Positions 5,603-13,685 are shown, counted from the stretch's first letter. The stretch is DNA of 20,740 nt from Elusimicrobiota bacterium (GCA_003450815.1 DMES01000067.1:1-20740), one strand, 5' to 3'. Notes: a model not told the origin generated them from the letters alone. Program-made: numbers and translations.

Positions 5603-5986
5603 TTATTGCGCGGTGATTTCGAACTTTGGGGGGGTCTGCATGTGGCGTTTTACTAGACACTGCTCCGCCGCTTTTATTACCGCGTCTTTGTATTTGGGGG
5701 GGAAATCTTTCGGAAGCGTTATTTTAAAATACATCTTGGTCGCCAGGTGAGCGGCGTCGTCCCAGTCCATAGAGAAGTTTATTTTCAGGCCCTCCGCGCT
5801 CAAGCCTCTGGATTGGATGAAGCCCAGTATAAAAATTCCGGCGCAGGTGCCGAGCGATGCCAGGAAAAGGTCGAACGGCGTGGGCGCCGAGCCGTCCCCT
5901 CCCGCCCGGGCGGGCTGGTCGGTGGCTATTGTAAAGCCGCCGATAGCGGCGTTCACTTTTTTATTTCCTGGGAAAGTTATTTCCAT
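5603..5986 (-). CDS. OsmC-family protein (Ohr/OsmC fold)
   Basis: This 127-residue cytoplasmic protein matches the OsmC-like family. It has the glycine/proline-rich segment GGDGSAPTPFDLFLASLGTC leading into the central helix with Cys48 (SLGTCAGIFILGFIQSRGL) and a second cysteine, Cys110, in AAEQCLVKRHMQTPP. These are the two redox cysteines with which OsmC/Ohr proteins reduce organic hydroperoxides. The length is normal for the YhfA-like branch. The start is the ATG at 5986, with only a weak GGA before it. It lies 10 bp after the stop of the GAF/HD-GYP gene, so it is probably cotranscribed with it. Substrate is not predictable; some members bind lipids or hydroperoxides of unknown nature. Confidence 0.85.
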   Translation of the reverse strand: MEITFPGNKKVNAAIGGFTIATDQPARAGGDGSAPTPFDLFLASLGTCAGIFILGFIQSRGLSAEGLKINFSMDWDDAAHLATKMYFKITLPKDFPPKYKDAVIKAAEQCLVKRHMQTPPKFEITAQ

Positions 5987-5996
5987 AATTTCCGGG

Positions 5997-7160
5997 TTAA
6001 TAGGTATGCCGGTTGAATTCTTTGGTGATGCCGGGAATAATGGTGGTTTTTCCGTCCGTGATAGAGTAAATTTTTAAAATGCCGGCGTAAACCTTTTCAA
6101 AGGCTTCCACCACGCCCGGGTCAAAGGAGGTTCCGCTTTCCTCGTGGATATAGGCGCGGGCTTTTTCCGGATCCCATTTGGGCTTATATACCCTGGGCAT
6201 GCAGAGGGCGTCAAAAACATCGGCCACCGATACTATGCGCGCGTAAATAGAGATCTCTTCGCCTTTTATTTTTGAGGGATAGCCTGTGCCATTGAATTTT
6301 TCGTGATGGGATGCGGCCACCTTGCAGGCTATCTGTAAAAGCAGGCTTTCTGCGTTTGCGAGTATTTTCGCGCCGTAGAGGGTGTGCTTTTTCATCTCGT
6401 CGTATTCCGGGGCGGTAAGTTTGCCCGGCTTTAAAAGAATGGCGTCGGCTATGCCGACCTTGCCGATGTCATGCAGTGGGCTCGCGTAGCGGAGATTCTC
6501 CACTTCCTTTTCCGGCAGGCCCATGCCCTGGGCTATCAGGGCGGAATATTCGCTTATGTGTTTCAGATGTATAGCGGTATCCTGCTGGTCGCGGTATTCC
6601 GCGGTTATGGCCAGGCGGTAAATGGTTTCAAGCTGCGACTTGGAAAGGTTCTCGTAGAGCTGCGCGTTTTCAATAGCCGACGCCGCCAGCGAACCTAAAA
6701 GCTGAAGTATTCCTTCGTCTTCCTCGTTAAAATACCCATTGTTCTTGTTTATAATTTCAAAAACGCCGATAATGTGGCCGCCGACATTTTTAAGCGGAAC
6801 GGCAAGTATGGTTTTTGTGTGGTAGCCGGTAAGGCGGTCTATGTCCTGGTTGAAGTGTGCTTCCTCGTAGGCGTTCCGGATATTGATCGTCTTGCCTGTT
6901 GCGGCTACTTCGCCGGCTATGCCTCTGTTAAAAGGCATTCGGATTTCGTTGTGCTGCATTTTCTGGGCGACTTTTGACCAAAGTTCATTTGTGTGCCTGT
7001 CCAAAATAAAAACGGTGCAGCGGTCGCAGTTGAGTATTTTTTTTACCTGGGCGGCTATAATCTCAAGCAGCTTGTCCAGGTGGGTTTCCTTTGAGACGAC
7101 CCCTCCGAATTGCACCAGCAGGTTTAAGCGGTTTTGCAGTTCTTCTTCTTTGGTCATCAT
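5997..7160 (-). CDS. GAF / HD-GYP domain protein, probable c-di-GMP phosphodiesterase
   Basis: The 387-residue protein has an N-terminal GAF sensor domain (about 27-167, including the motif RMPFNRGIAGEVAATGK) and a C-terminal HD-GYP domain (about 175-345). The HD pair is H230-D231 in SPLHDIGKVGI, followed by HHEKFNGTGYP at 285-295 (H285, H286 and the GYP signature) and VADVFDAL with D314. These metal ligands are those of active HD-GYP phosphodiesterases, which cleave c-di-GMP (some act on cGAMP). No transmembrane segment is present, so it is a soluble sensor. The GAF ligand is unknown. The frame has two consecutive ATGs at 7160 and 7157, and no Shine-Dalgarno is visible for either. It sits directly before the OsmC gene. 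Confidence 0.9.
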   Translation of the reverse strand: MMTKEEELQNRLNLLVQFGGVVSKETHLDKLLEIIAAQVKKILNCDRCTVFILDRHTNELWSKVAQKMQHNEIRMPFNRGIAGEVAATGKTINIRNAYEEAHFNQDIDRLTGYHTKTILAVPLKNVGGHIIGVFEIINKNNGYFNEEDEGILQLLGSLAASAIENAQLYENLSKSQLETIYRLAITAEYRDQQDTAIHLKHISEYSALIAQGMGLPEKEVENLRYASPLHDIGKVGIADAILLKPGKLTAPEYDEMKKHTLYGAKILANAESLLLQIACKVAASHHEKFNGTGYPSKIKGEEISIYARIVSVADVFDALCMPRVYKPKWDPEKARAYIHEESGTSFDPGVVEAFEKVYAGILKIYSITDGKTTIIPGITKEFNRHTY

Positions 7161-7202
7161 ATTCAGATATATTTTAGCATTTGCAAAGGGTCAGGAAAGG
7201 GC

Positions 7203-7306
7203 AGAAGGCTGAGGGCATAAGGCTGAAGGATAATGAAATGAGGGGCAAAAGTCAGATTTATTTTACACTATACCTTCAGCCATCAGCCTTGCGCCTTCAG
7301 CCTATT
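7203..7306. repeat. Intergenic inverted repeat built on the word ggctgaagg
   Basis: The left arm 7207-7226 (GGCTGAGGGCATAAGGCTGA) pairs with 7283-7302 with three mismatches. Each arm contains the GGCTGA word twice. It fills the gap between the Fe-S protein gene and the GAF/HD-GYP gene and overlaps the last codons and stop of the former (7297-7302). No T-tract typical of a terminator is present. The first 40 bp of the gap (7161-7202) show nothing else. Confidence 0.65.
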
Positions 7307-8655
7307 CTCTCTCCAAATTTGTCCAAAAACACGCTGTAATGAATTGCCGTAGCCGTAGGGTAGGCGGCTTTAAGGCCGCCGTTTATCTGTATAAGGCACG
7401 AGGTCGCGCCCACAACCACGGTTTTGGCCTGCGTGGAAGCTATATTTTTCAGCTTGCGCTTCAGAATGGCGTTTGACATGGCGCTTTGGGTGAAGGCGTA
7501 GGCTCCGGCCCCTCCGCAGCACCAGTCGCTTTCCGGCAGTTCACGCCATTGTTGGCCCGCAAGTTTTTTTAAAACTGAGCGTGGTTCATACCTTATGCCC
7601 TGACCGTGGCAGGCGCGGCAGGAATCATGATAGGTTATAATTCCCGCAGATTGAGCTTTTTCCGAACTGGTCACTTTTTCAGGCGGAATTATTTCAAGGA
7701 TATCTTTGACCGCTTTCGCAAAAGCGGCGGCTCTGGGCCGCCAGGCCTCATCGCCGGTAAAAAGCTGTTCGTAGGTTTTCATGAAAGCCACGCACGAAGA
7801 GCAGTCGCCGATAACCGCAAAATCCCCCAGCGAAGCCTTCAGTTCCTCGTAGCGCAGGATATTCTTTTTTGCGAATTCTCTGGCGTCCTCAAGGCGGCCG
7901 TAATTATTTGCAAGCAGTCCGCAGCAGGAATTCTCTATAAAAACTCCTTCCCCAAGGTGTTTTGTCAGCACGCGCGCCGTGGCCAGCGCTACTTCTGGGA
8001 AAATATAGTTGGGCCCGCACGGCGCGAAATAGGCCCAGGCAGCGCCGGTTTTGCCTCGCGCCGACAGAGCCGGGTCTTTTTTTAATATTTCAGAGGCGAA
8101 TCTGAGCGGTATTTTGCCAACGGCTTTTTGTGCGTCCGCCAGCGCCGGAATACCGAGAAAATCGTAAAGGCCGAGCCAGCCAGCCAGGCGCGCCAAGCCC
8201 AGGTATTTCAAAATATAGACGAACTTCAGCCATATAGAAAAAATATGCGGAGCGTTTAAAAGCGTTTCCACCGCCAGTTTTGAAAAAAAGCTGTTTCCGT
8301 AGCCGGTAATGCTGCGCCTTCCCTCAAGCGCGATGTCGGCGGTGGGCACTTTGGCGTAGCAGGCCGAAGTGCAGGCCCCGCAAAGCAGGCAGGTGTTGAG
8401 CGCTTCGGCGGCGTTGCCGGTGTTTTTTGCCTTGCCTTCCAGCAGCAGGCGCACGAACTGGTTGCGGCCTCTGGCGGAAATAGTTTCGCGCCCGGTAAGC
8501 ATGTAAGTCGGGCAGACGGTTTCGCAATAGCCGCATCGGTTGCACTGTGAGGCCGCATCATATAGCGTGCGTTCTCCCAGGTCGGTAAGCAGGGTTTTTA
8601 AGTGGCGGTCTTCCGAGTCGCTGCCGTAAAGCTCGTTTATTTCGTATTTGCTCAT
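7297..8655 (-). CDS. glcF: GlcF/LldE-type Fe-S oxidoreductase subunit
   Basis: The 452-residue protein carries two ferredoxin-type 4Fe-4S motifs, C38-x2-C-x2-C-x3-C48 (CNRCGYCETVCP) and C89 to C99 (CLLCGACTSAC). Two cysteine-rich CCG domains follow. The first has APCGPNY and NSCCGLLANNYG (C254, C255); the second has HDSCRACHGQG and DWCCGGAGAYAF. This is the architecture of GlcF, the electron-transfer subunit that takes electrons from a GlcD-type flavoprotein oxidising glycolate, D-lactate or another 2-hydroxyacid, and passes them to the membrane quinone pool or another carrier. Length fits the family. The partner flavoprotein is encoded immediately upstream. No Shine-Dalgarno precedes the ATG at 8655. 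The last residues fall in an intergenic repeat. The substrate is uncertain. Confidence 0.87.
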   Translation of the reverse strand: MSKYEINELYGSDSEDRHLKTLLTDLGERTLYDAASQCNRCGYCETVCPTYMLTGRETISARGRNQFVRLLLEGKAKNTGNAAEALNTCLLCGACTSACYAKVPTADIALEGRRSITGYGNSFFSKLAVETLLNAPHIFSIWLKFVYILKYLGLARLAGWLGLYDFLGIPALADAQKAVGKIPLRFASEILKKDPALSARGKTGAAWAYFAPCGPNYIFPEVALATARVLTKHLGEGVFIENSCCGLLANNYGRLEDAREFAKKNILRYEELKASLGDFAVIGDCSSCVAFMKTYEQLFTGDEAWRPRAAAFAKAVKDILEIIPPEKVTSSEKAQSAGIITYHDSCRACHGQGIRYEPRSVLKKLAGQQWRELPESDWCCGGAGAYAFTQSAMSNAILKRKLKNIASTQAKTVVVGATSCLIQINGGLKAAYPTATAIHYSVFLDKFGERIG

Positions 8656-8664
8656 AAAAAACGG

Positions 8665-8750
8665 CAGGGTATAGCGTAGAGCGGATAGGGGTTAGGGCAG
8701 ACTATAAGGAGATCCTTCCCTAAACCCTATTCCCTAGCCCCTCTACCCTG
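8665..8750. repeat. Intergenic inverted repeat built on ggttaggg
   Basis: The arms are 8665-8697 and 8718-8750, each 33 bp, with 25 of 33 positions complementary and a 20-bp loop. The right arm includes the final codons and stop of the GlcD/GlcE gene (8743). GGATAGGGGTTAGGG (8683-8697) recurs exactly at 10792-10806, at the other end of the same gene. Confidence 0.65.
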
Positions 8751-10782
8751 TTCCTCCATATATCCACGGGTTAAGCAGATTTTCAGGATCAAGAACCTTT
8801 TTAAGACGATAATGATAATCGCGCGGCTCAAAAGCCAGCGCTTTTTTTTCTCCGCTCGGTTCAAGCCGCGGGTCTCCTGCGCTGTCCGCCGCTAAAATCT
8901 TCAGGGTCGCGGACAGTATTATCCCATAAGCGCCCAGCGAGCCGCAAAAAAGTTTAACAGCGTCATATCCGGCCACATTTTTCACCGTCTTACCCCCCAA
9001 GACAAGCGCGGTGCCGTCGGCCATCGCTATATCCAGCCCCAACAGCAGGCTTCGTATTTCCGGAAAGGTTTTGGCCGCTATAGTTCCGCCAAGGCTGCCT
9101 TCCAGCCCGGGGACGGCAAGCGCGAACCCCTGCTCTCTAAGCTGCCTTTTCAATTCGGTGATTTTTATTCCCGCTTCAGCTTTCACGGTCAGGTTTTCCC
9201 TGTCCAGGTCAAGCAGCTTGTTAAGGTTTTTAAGTCGAAGAGGACGCACCTTGTGCGCGGAAGCTTTTATTTTGGTGCCCGAGCCCAGAACCAGAGTTTT
9301 TGTCCCGCTTTTAGCCCTTAAGCGAAGTTCGTCTAAAATGGTTTTGGCGCCCGCGCTGAGATCGGCTGGCGCAACGGGAACTTGATGGCGGTTGTCTACT
9401 GAAATGGGCAATATTTTGTCCGGGTTGGAGAGTCCCTCCGGGTCAAAAGCGGTTTTCAGGCTCTTAAAAAAATACAGGGTCTTCGGGTCGTAAAGCCAGG
9501 CCATTGCCACCCGCTTTTCCACGCCTATGCCATGCTCGCCCGAAATGGTGCCTCCAAGGCGTATGCAGGACTTAAGTATTTCATAGCCGGCTTTTTTTAC
9601 CCTTTTTACTTCCTGCATATCCCGCCCGTCAAAAATAATATTGGGATGCAAATTGCCGTCGCCCGCGTGAAAAAGCAGGCTGGCTGTAAGTTTGTAGCTT
9701 GAAAGTATTTCCCTGGTTTCTTTAAGCGCCTCAGGGAGCTTAGGGCGTGGAACCACTCCATCCTCCACTAATACATTCGGTGCGAGCCTTGCCATCGCCG
9801 GATAGGCGCCTTTGCGTATGGCCCAGAGGGTTTCCCGTTCCTCTTCAGTGCCAGCGGTTTTAAAATATGTGGATGAATTTTGCGCGCAGATGGTTTCAAT
9901 TCTCTCAGCCGTTTCTTTTAACCGTGTCCGGTCGTTGCCGTCCAGTTCAATGATCAGCAGCGCCTCGGTTCCGTTTGGGAGCGAAAGTTTTGAGTTGCCG
10001 CCAGCCGCCTCAAGCGAGACGCTATCCATAGCCTCAAGCGCCCGCGGCACTATACCGGAGCTGATAATTTTTGTGACCGCGAGCATGGCGTTATCAAGCG
10101 AGCTGAAGGCCGCGGCAGAGGTTTGCAGATATTCCGGTTTCTTGATTATTTTCAGCCAGGCTCTTGTAACTATGCCTAGCGTGCCTTCGGAGCCGATCAT
10201 GAAACTCATCAGGTCGGGCCCCGGGTCGCGGTAAGACCAGGTTTTAACTTCCCCTTCGGGCGTTACCACTTCCAGCTTCTCCACATTGTCGGAGGTCACT
10301 CCGTATTTAAGGCACTGCGGCCCGCCCGCGTTTTCGCCGATGTTTCCGCCTATCGTGGACACTTTCTGGCTTGCCGGGTCGGGGGCGTAAAAAAAACCAA
10401 AAGGCGCCAGCGCGTTTTGCAGTTCAAGGTTTACCACCCCGGGCTCCACCACGGCTACTCGGTTTTCCGTATCAATTCGGTGTATCTTTTTCAGGGCGGA
10501 GAGGTTTAATATAGCCCCGCCCTTAAGGGCTATGGTGCCGCCTGAAAGATTAGTGCCGGCAAGTCTTGGGACGAAAGGTATGGCTGCCGCGTGAAGGATC
10601 TTTATTACGGGGGCCACCTGATCGGCGGCGGTAAAGCGCAGTACGACTTCCGGCCGGGCTCTGGCCATGCCGGCATCGTACGAATACATTAGTATCTCAG
10701 CCTCGTCCGTGCGCACATTTTCCGGACCCACTATGGCCTCAAGGCTTTGTCGTATTGGTCCGAGTTTGTCGAGTTTGAACAT
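8743..10782 (-). CDS. Fused GlcD-GlcE FAD-linked 2-hydroxyacid oxidase
   Basis: This is a 679-residue flavoprotein with two joined modules. Residues 1-460 form a complete GlcD-like enzyme: a PCMH-type FAD domain (about 40-220, with PRLAGTNLSGG and STIGGNIGENAGGP), then the FAD-oxidase C domain (to about 455, with GDGNLHPN, SGEHGIG and AFDPEGLSNPDKILP). Residues about 470-635 form a second PCMH-like FAD domain of the GlcE kind (VLGSGTKIKAS, LGGTIAA, GKTVKNVAGYDAVKLFCGSLG). A short end follows (LDPENLLNPWIYGG). In E. coli GlcD (499 residues) and GlcE (about 350) are separate; here they are one chain, and the GlcE part is short by about 100 residues. Together with the downstream glcF-like gene it should form an oxidase for glycolate, D-lactate or a similar acid. 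No Shine-Dalgarno is seen before the ATG at 10782. Confidence 0.85.
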   Translation of the reverse strand: MFKLDKLGPIRQSLEAIVGPENVRTDEAEILMYSYDAGMARARPEVVLRFTAADQVAPVIKILHAAAIPFVPRLAGTNLSGGTIALKGGAILNLSALKKIHRIDTENRVAVVEPGVVNLELQNALAPFGFFYAPDPASQKVSTIGGNIGENAGGPQCLKYGVTSDNVEKLEVVTPEGEVKTWSYRDPGPDLMSFMIGSEGTLGIVTRAWLKIIKKPEYLQTSAAAFSSLDNAMLAVTKIISSGIVPRALEAMDSVSLEAAGGNSKLSLPNGTEALLIIELDGNDRTRLKETAERIETICAQNSSTYFKTAGTEEERETLWAIRKGAYPAMARLAPNVLVEDGVVPRPKLPEALKETREILSSYKLTASLLFHAGDGNLHPNIIFDGRDMQEVKRVKKAGYEILKSCIRLGGTISGEHGIGVEKRVAMAWLYDPKTLYFFKSLKTAFDPEGLSNPDKILPISVDNRHQVPVAPADLSAGAKTILDELRLRAKSGTKTLVLGSGTKIKASAHKVRPLRLKNLNKLLDLDRENLTVKAEAGIKITELKRQLREQGFALAVPGLEGSLGGTIAAKTFPEIRSLLLGLDIAMADGTALVLGGKTVKNVAGYDAVKLFCGSLGAYGIILSATLKILAADSAGDPRLEPSGEKKALAFEPRDYHYRLKKVLDPENLLNPWIYGGTG

Positions 10783-10787
10783 AAAGA

Positions 10788-10868
10788 AAGGGGATAGGGG
10801 TTAGGGTTTAGGGTAAAGGAGTTCCTTATTTCTGCGCCCCTTACCCTCTACACTATCCTCTCTACCCT
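10788..10868. repeat. Intergenic inverted repeat overlapping the end of tnaA
   Basis: A plus-strand arm rich in GGGGTTAGGGTTTAGGG (from about 10788) faces an arm of CCCTTACCCTC/CTATCCTCTCTACCC type that runs to about 10868. Pairing is imperfect. It fills the gap between tryptophanase and the GlcD/GlcE gene and reaches about 65 bp into the tryptophanase frame. It shares an exact 15-bp word with the repeat at 8665-8750. Confidence 0.55.
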
Positions 10869-12246
10869 TGCTTATTGGTCGCAGTTTGGCTGTAAAATGC
10901 GCCAGCGCCTTCGGCGCCTCCAATATTTCAAGGCCTTTTATCGCTTTTTTGTTTTTCACGAGATGCCCGAAAACCTCTATCACATAATCTATATGGCTCT
11001 GAGTATAAACCCGGCGCGGTATTGCCAGCCTTAACAACTCCATGTCCGCCGGCAGGAAATCACCTTTTGCGTTGCGCCGCCCGAACATCAGCGTGCCTAT
11101 TCCAACGCCTCTTATGCCGCCCTCAAGATACAGCGCGGCCGCCAGCGCCGTGGCGGGGAAGTTCTGCGGTTTTATGTGCGGCATTAATTTTTTTGCGTTC
11201 ACATACACTCCGTGGCCGCCAGGCGGAGTGACTATCGGTATTCCCAGGCGCATAAGGCCCTCGCCCATATAGGCGGTGGAGCGTATGCGGTATTGCAGAT
11301 AATTTTCATCCAGAACTTCACGGAGGCCTATGGCTATGGCTTCAAGGTCGCGGCCGGCGAGTCCCCCGTAAGTATTGAACCCCTCGGTGAGGATAAGCAG
11401 CTGGCGGGCTTTAGCCGCCCATTCGGTATTGTGCATCGCCAGGAACCCGCCCATATTGGCGAAAGCGTCTTTTTTTGAGCTCATCATGGCGCCGTCGGCC
11501 AGTTCAAACATCTGCTGGGCTATTTCGCGCACGGGGGTCTGGTTATAGCCCTTCTCCCGCAATTTTATGAAATAAGCGTTCTCGGCGAAGCGGGCGCAAT
11601 CCAGAAACATAGGAATACCGTATTTGCGGCAGATGTTTTGCGTGCTCTTCAGGTTTTCCATGGAGACAGGCTGGCCGCCAAGAGAGTTGTTGGTAACGGT
11701 CATTACGCACATGGGGATATTTTTCGCGCCTTTTACCTTTATGAATTTTTCAAGCGCCTCGATATCCATATTCCCTTTGAACGGGCCCGGTTTGTCGAAA
11801 TCCAACGCCCCTTTGGCTGGGAAGTCCACGGCTTCAGCCCCCGAGGCCTCCACATTGGCCCGGGTGGTGTCAAAATGCGAATTTGAAACCATGTATTTGC
11901 CATGACCGCCGATCATCGAGAAAATTATATGTTCGGCGGCGCGTCCCTGGTGCACGGGGATAACTTCTTCGTACCCTGTCAGGTCCTTAATCGAGTTCTC
12001 AAAATTATAATAGCTGCGGGCCCCCGCGTAAGATTCGTCGCCTATCATTATGCCGCCCCACTGCGCGGCGCTCATGGCGCCGGTGCCGCTGTCGGTAAGC
12101 AGGTCAATAAGCACCTTCTCCGCCCGGATATTAAAAAGGTTGTAGTGCGACTGCTCAAGCAGTTTAAGCCGTTCCTGCCGGGTGGTAAAACCCAGAGGTT
12201 CCACGCTTTTTATTCTGAACGGTTCAATAATGGTTTTCCATTCCAT
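10801..12246 (-). CDS. tnaA: Tryptophanase (tryptophan indole-lyase)
   Basis: The 481-residue PLP enzyme is alignable from memory to E. coli TnaA and tyrosine phenol-lyase over nearly its whole length (EPFRIKSVEP, LIDLLTDSGTGAMS, HQGRAAEHI, SNSHFDTTRANVE, NNSLGGQPVSMENLK, RFAENAYFIK). The PLP lysine is K259 in MMSSKKDAFANMGG. Two positions separate the two enzymes. Where tyrosine phenol-lyase has the phenol-binding Arg381, this protein has Ile383 (GVGIG), and where TnaA has His463, it has His450 (HFTAKL), so tryptophanase is favoured. The reaction is L-tryptophan to indole, pyruvate and ammonia in the cytoplasm. TnaA of E. coli ends shortly after FTAKL; here about 26 extra residues follow, encoded by an intergenic repeat. 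GAGGAG lies about 10 bp before the ATG. No tnaC-like leader or tnaB permease gene is seen. Confidence 0.9.
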   Translation of the reverse strand: MEWKTIIEPFRIKSVEPLGFTTRQERLKLLEQSHYNLFNIRAEKVLIDLLTDSGTGAMSAAQWGGIMIGDESYAGARSYYNFENSIKDLTGYEEVIPVHQGRAAEHIIFSMIGGHGKYMVSNSHFDTTRANVEASGAEAVDFPAKGALDFDKPGPFKGNMDIEALEKFIKVKGAKNIPMCVMTVTNNSLGGQPVSMENLKSTQNICRKYGIPMFLDCARFAENAYFIKLREKGYNQTPVREIAQQMFELADGAMMSSKKDAFANMGGFLAMHNTEWAAKARQLLILTEGFNTYGGLAGRDLEAIAIGLREVLDENYLQYRIRSTAYMGEGLMRLGIPIVTPPGGHGVYVNAKKLMPHIKPQNFPATALAAALYLEGGIRGVGIGTLMFGRRNAKGDFLPADMELLRLAIPRRVYTQSHIDYVIEVFGHLVKNKKAIKGLEILEAPKALAHFTAKLRPISKGREDSVEGKGRRNKELLYPKP

Positions 12247-12256
12247 AATTAATGCT

Positions 12257-12341
12257 CCTCGCTTAAAATGCCAGCAGATTAGTAGGCTGGTAAGGCAGCA
12301 GGCTTTATCAGCACCAGCCTGCCGGCTTTACCCTCGCTTAA
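12257..12341. repeat. Intergenic hairpin flanked by a 10-bp direct repeat
   Basis: GGTAAGGCAGCAGGCT (12289-12304) pairs imperfectly with AGCCTGCCGGCTTTACC (12316-12332). The block is bounded by an exact direct repeat CCTCGCTTAA at 12257-12266 and 12332-12341. It lies between the DUF1646 gene and tryptophanase. The direct repeat could be a target duplication left by an inserted repeat, or part of the repeat unit. Confidence 0.5.
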
Positions 12342-13391
12342 TCATTTTACAAATATAGTCAGCAGCGTGAAATAGGACACCATCAGTATCGCGCCGTAAG
12401 GTATGGCGGCTTTTGCCCATTCCCGCGATTTTATCCCGAGTTTGGCCGCGCTGATGATATTCGGGATATTGCCGGGGATAAGCATGCCGCCTGAAATTAA
12501 AAGTCCCATAAGCGCGAAAAGAACTTGCCTGTCCGTCATAGCGGGCGTCAGTTCGGCCGCTGCGAGCGTGGCGTTGTCTAGAATGGCAGAAGCCGAATTG
12601 GCCCAGAAAAGCGCCCAGTCCGGCATGACGGCTATAAATTTTTCGGCCAGAACGGAGAGCCCCGCTCCAAGCAGTATCAGCGCCATTACAAAAATATAAA
12701 CTTTGGCCGAGCGCAGCAGTATGCTCTTATTCGTTTCGATATGGTCTTCAATTAAACCCGCGGAGCCGGTGCGCGCGTTTCCGGCGCCGCGGCTCGCCAT
12801 GAAAGCGCTTAAAAATACTCCCGGAACCGCCCAGCCGCCCAGTATTTTTATCAAGTAAAAGAAATCCGCGTTATGCGGCGGAGCTTTCAGTTTGGCCACC
12901 ACGATTGTTGAAAGTGGCTCGCCTAAAGGGGTAAGGGCGGCTCCAAATCCTATTGCGTAGCAGGCATAAACTACCAGTTTTATTTCATGCGACCGTTCAA
13001 ATTTTAATATAGTGACAATCTCGGCCAGCACCAAAGCCGCAATAATGGCGGTAAACAGGCTTGAACCGAGCCCAAGCAGGGTTACCACGATAAATACGCT
13101 TGAAGAGGCGCCGAACTTAGCCGTCAGTCGGTCAAGCCAGAATTTTATTCTGGGACGCACAGCCCTGAAAATAAAACCCACTGCGGTTACGGCGGCGGTT
13201 ATGGCTAGCGGCTCTTTTAGCGCTTCCTTCACAAGCCCGAAGCTCCAGACACCGGAAATGCTGACCGCAAGGATACCCATCGCGCAAAGGAAAAACTCAA
13301 GCTCCTCCTCCACCGCTTTTACCGAAAAAGGAAGGGCTAAGGTAAGAGCCATTATCGCCGATAGACCGGCTATTACAAAGTAACTGTCCAT
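12342..13391 (-). CDS. DUF1646 family membrane transporter
   Basis: This 349-residue protein is hydrophobic throughout, with about ten predicted membrane segments from the N-terminus (SYFVIAGLSAIMALTLALPF) to the C-terminus (AILMVSYFTLLTIFV). Conserved-looking signatures are YAIGFGAALTPLGEPLSTIV near the middle and LISGGMLIPGNIPNIISAAK with KSREWAKAAIPYG near the end, which match the DUF1646 family of the ion transporter superfamily. Members are thought to move cations or organic anions, but no substrate is established. It is the first gene of the leftward cluster, upstream of tryptophanase, and could serve amino-acid or ion exchange for it. No Shine-Dalgarno is seen before the ATG. A hairpin-rich divergent gap lies upstream. 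Confidence 0.8.
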   Translation of the reverse strand: MDSYFVIAGLSAIMALTLALPFSVKAVEEELEFFLCAMGILAVSISGVWSFGLVKEALKEPLAITAAVTAVGFIFRAVRPRIKFWLDRLTAKFGASSSVFIVVTLLGLGSSLFTAIIAALVLAEIVTILKFERSHEIKLVVYACYAIGFGAALTPLGEPLSTIVVAKLKAPPHNADFFYLIKILGGWAVPGVFLSAFMASRGAGNARTGSAGLIEDHIETNKSILLRSAKVYIFVMALILLGAGLSVLAEKFIAVMPDWALFWANSASAILDNATLAAAELTPAMTDRQVLFALMGLLISGGMLIPGNIPNIISAAKLGIKSREWAKAAIPYGAILMVSYFTLLTIFVK

Positions 13392-13424
13392 AATTAAAAG
13401 TAAATAATATCAATTTGCTACAAT

Positions 13425-13456
13425 AGTGTCTGCTCGTAAAGTCTTTCGCAGACACT
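13425..13456. other. Hairpin in the divergent gap, 9-bp stem
   Basis: AGTGTCTGC (13425-13433) and GCAGACACT (13448-13456) form a perfect stem with a 14-base loop, 34 bp upstream of the DUF1646 start. It lies where a leftward promoter or operator would be expected. No T-tract flanks it. Confidence 0.45.
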
Positions 13457-13457
13457 T

Positions 13458-13545
13458 GATTACACAGATTTCTGAAAGATTACACTGTTTTAAGCCGTTT
13501 CCTATGGAGTAATCCGTGTAATCTGGGGTTATACTCCGTGTAATC
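13458..13545. repeat. gattacac / gtgtaatc inverted repeat cluster
   Basis: GATTACAC occurs at 13458-13465 and 13478-13485. Its inverse occurs within TCCGTGTAATC at 13513-13523 and again at 13535-13545. Two direct copies of each arm allow alternative stems. This belongs to the same class of word-built gene gaps as the other intergenic repeats. Confidence 0.55.
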
Positions 13546-13548
13546 ATT

Positions 13549-13574
13549 GTTCCTGCGATTCTTAGAGCAGGAAC
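13549..13574. other. Hairpin in the divergent gap, 8-bp stem
   Basis: GTTCCTGC (13549-13556), a 10-base loop and GCAGGAAC (13567-13574) form a perfect stem. Role unknown. Confidence 0.4.
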
Positions 13575-13595
13575 TACAATACCATTATTCTATTA

Positions 13596-13685
13596 CTTTT
13601 TCGGAGAACCCACCACCTAGGGCGGGCAGGCCCCGTCCTTTTGGTTCAAAGATAGAGCCGAAAAAGCGGGGCAGGCAGGCGGTGG
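13596..13685. other. Interleaved inverted repeats upstream of the patatin gene
   Basis: CTTTTTCGG (13596-13604) pairs exactly with CCGAAAAAG (13658-13666). CCACCACCT with GCCCCG (13610-13618, 13630-13635) pairs with CGGGGCAGGCAGGCGGTGG (13667-13685), with one mismatch in the outer part and an internal loop. The two pairings cross, so both together would make a pseudoknot in RNA. It ends 21 bp before the patatin start codon. Confidence 0.4.

Noticed and set aside
10792..10820. TTAGGG-like telomeric repeat
   Set aside because: Only about two copies occur within an inverted repeat between genes; this is word composition, not a telomere.
10801..12246. Tyrosine phenol-lyase instead of tryptophanase
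   Set aside because: The phenol-binding Arg is Ile383, and the tryptophanase-type His450 is present.
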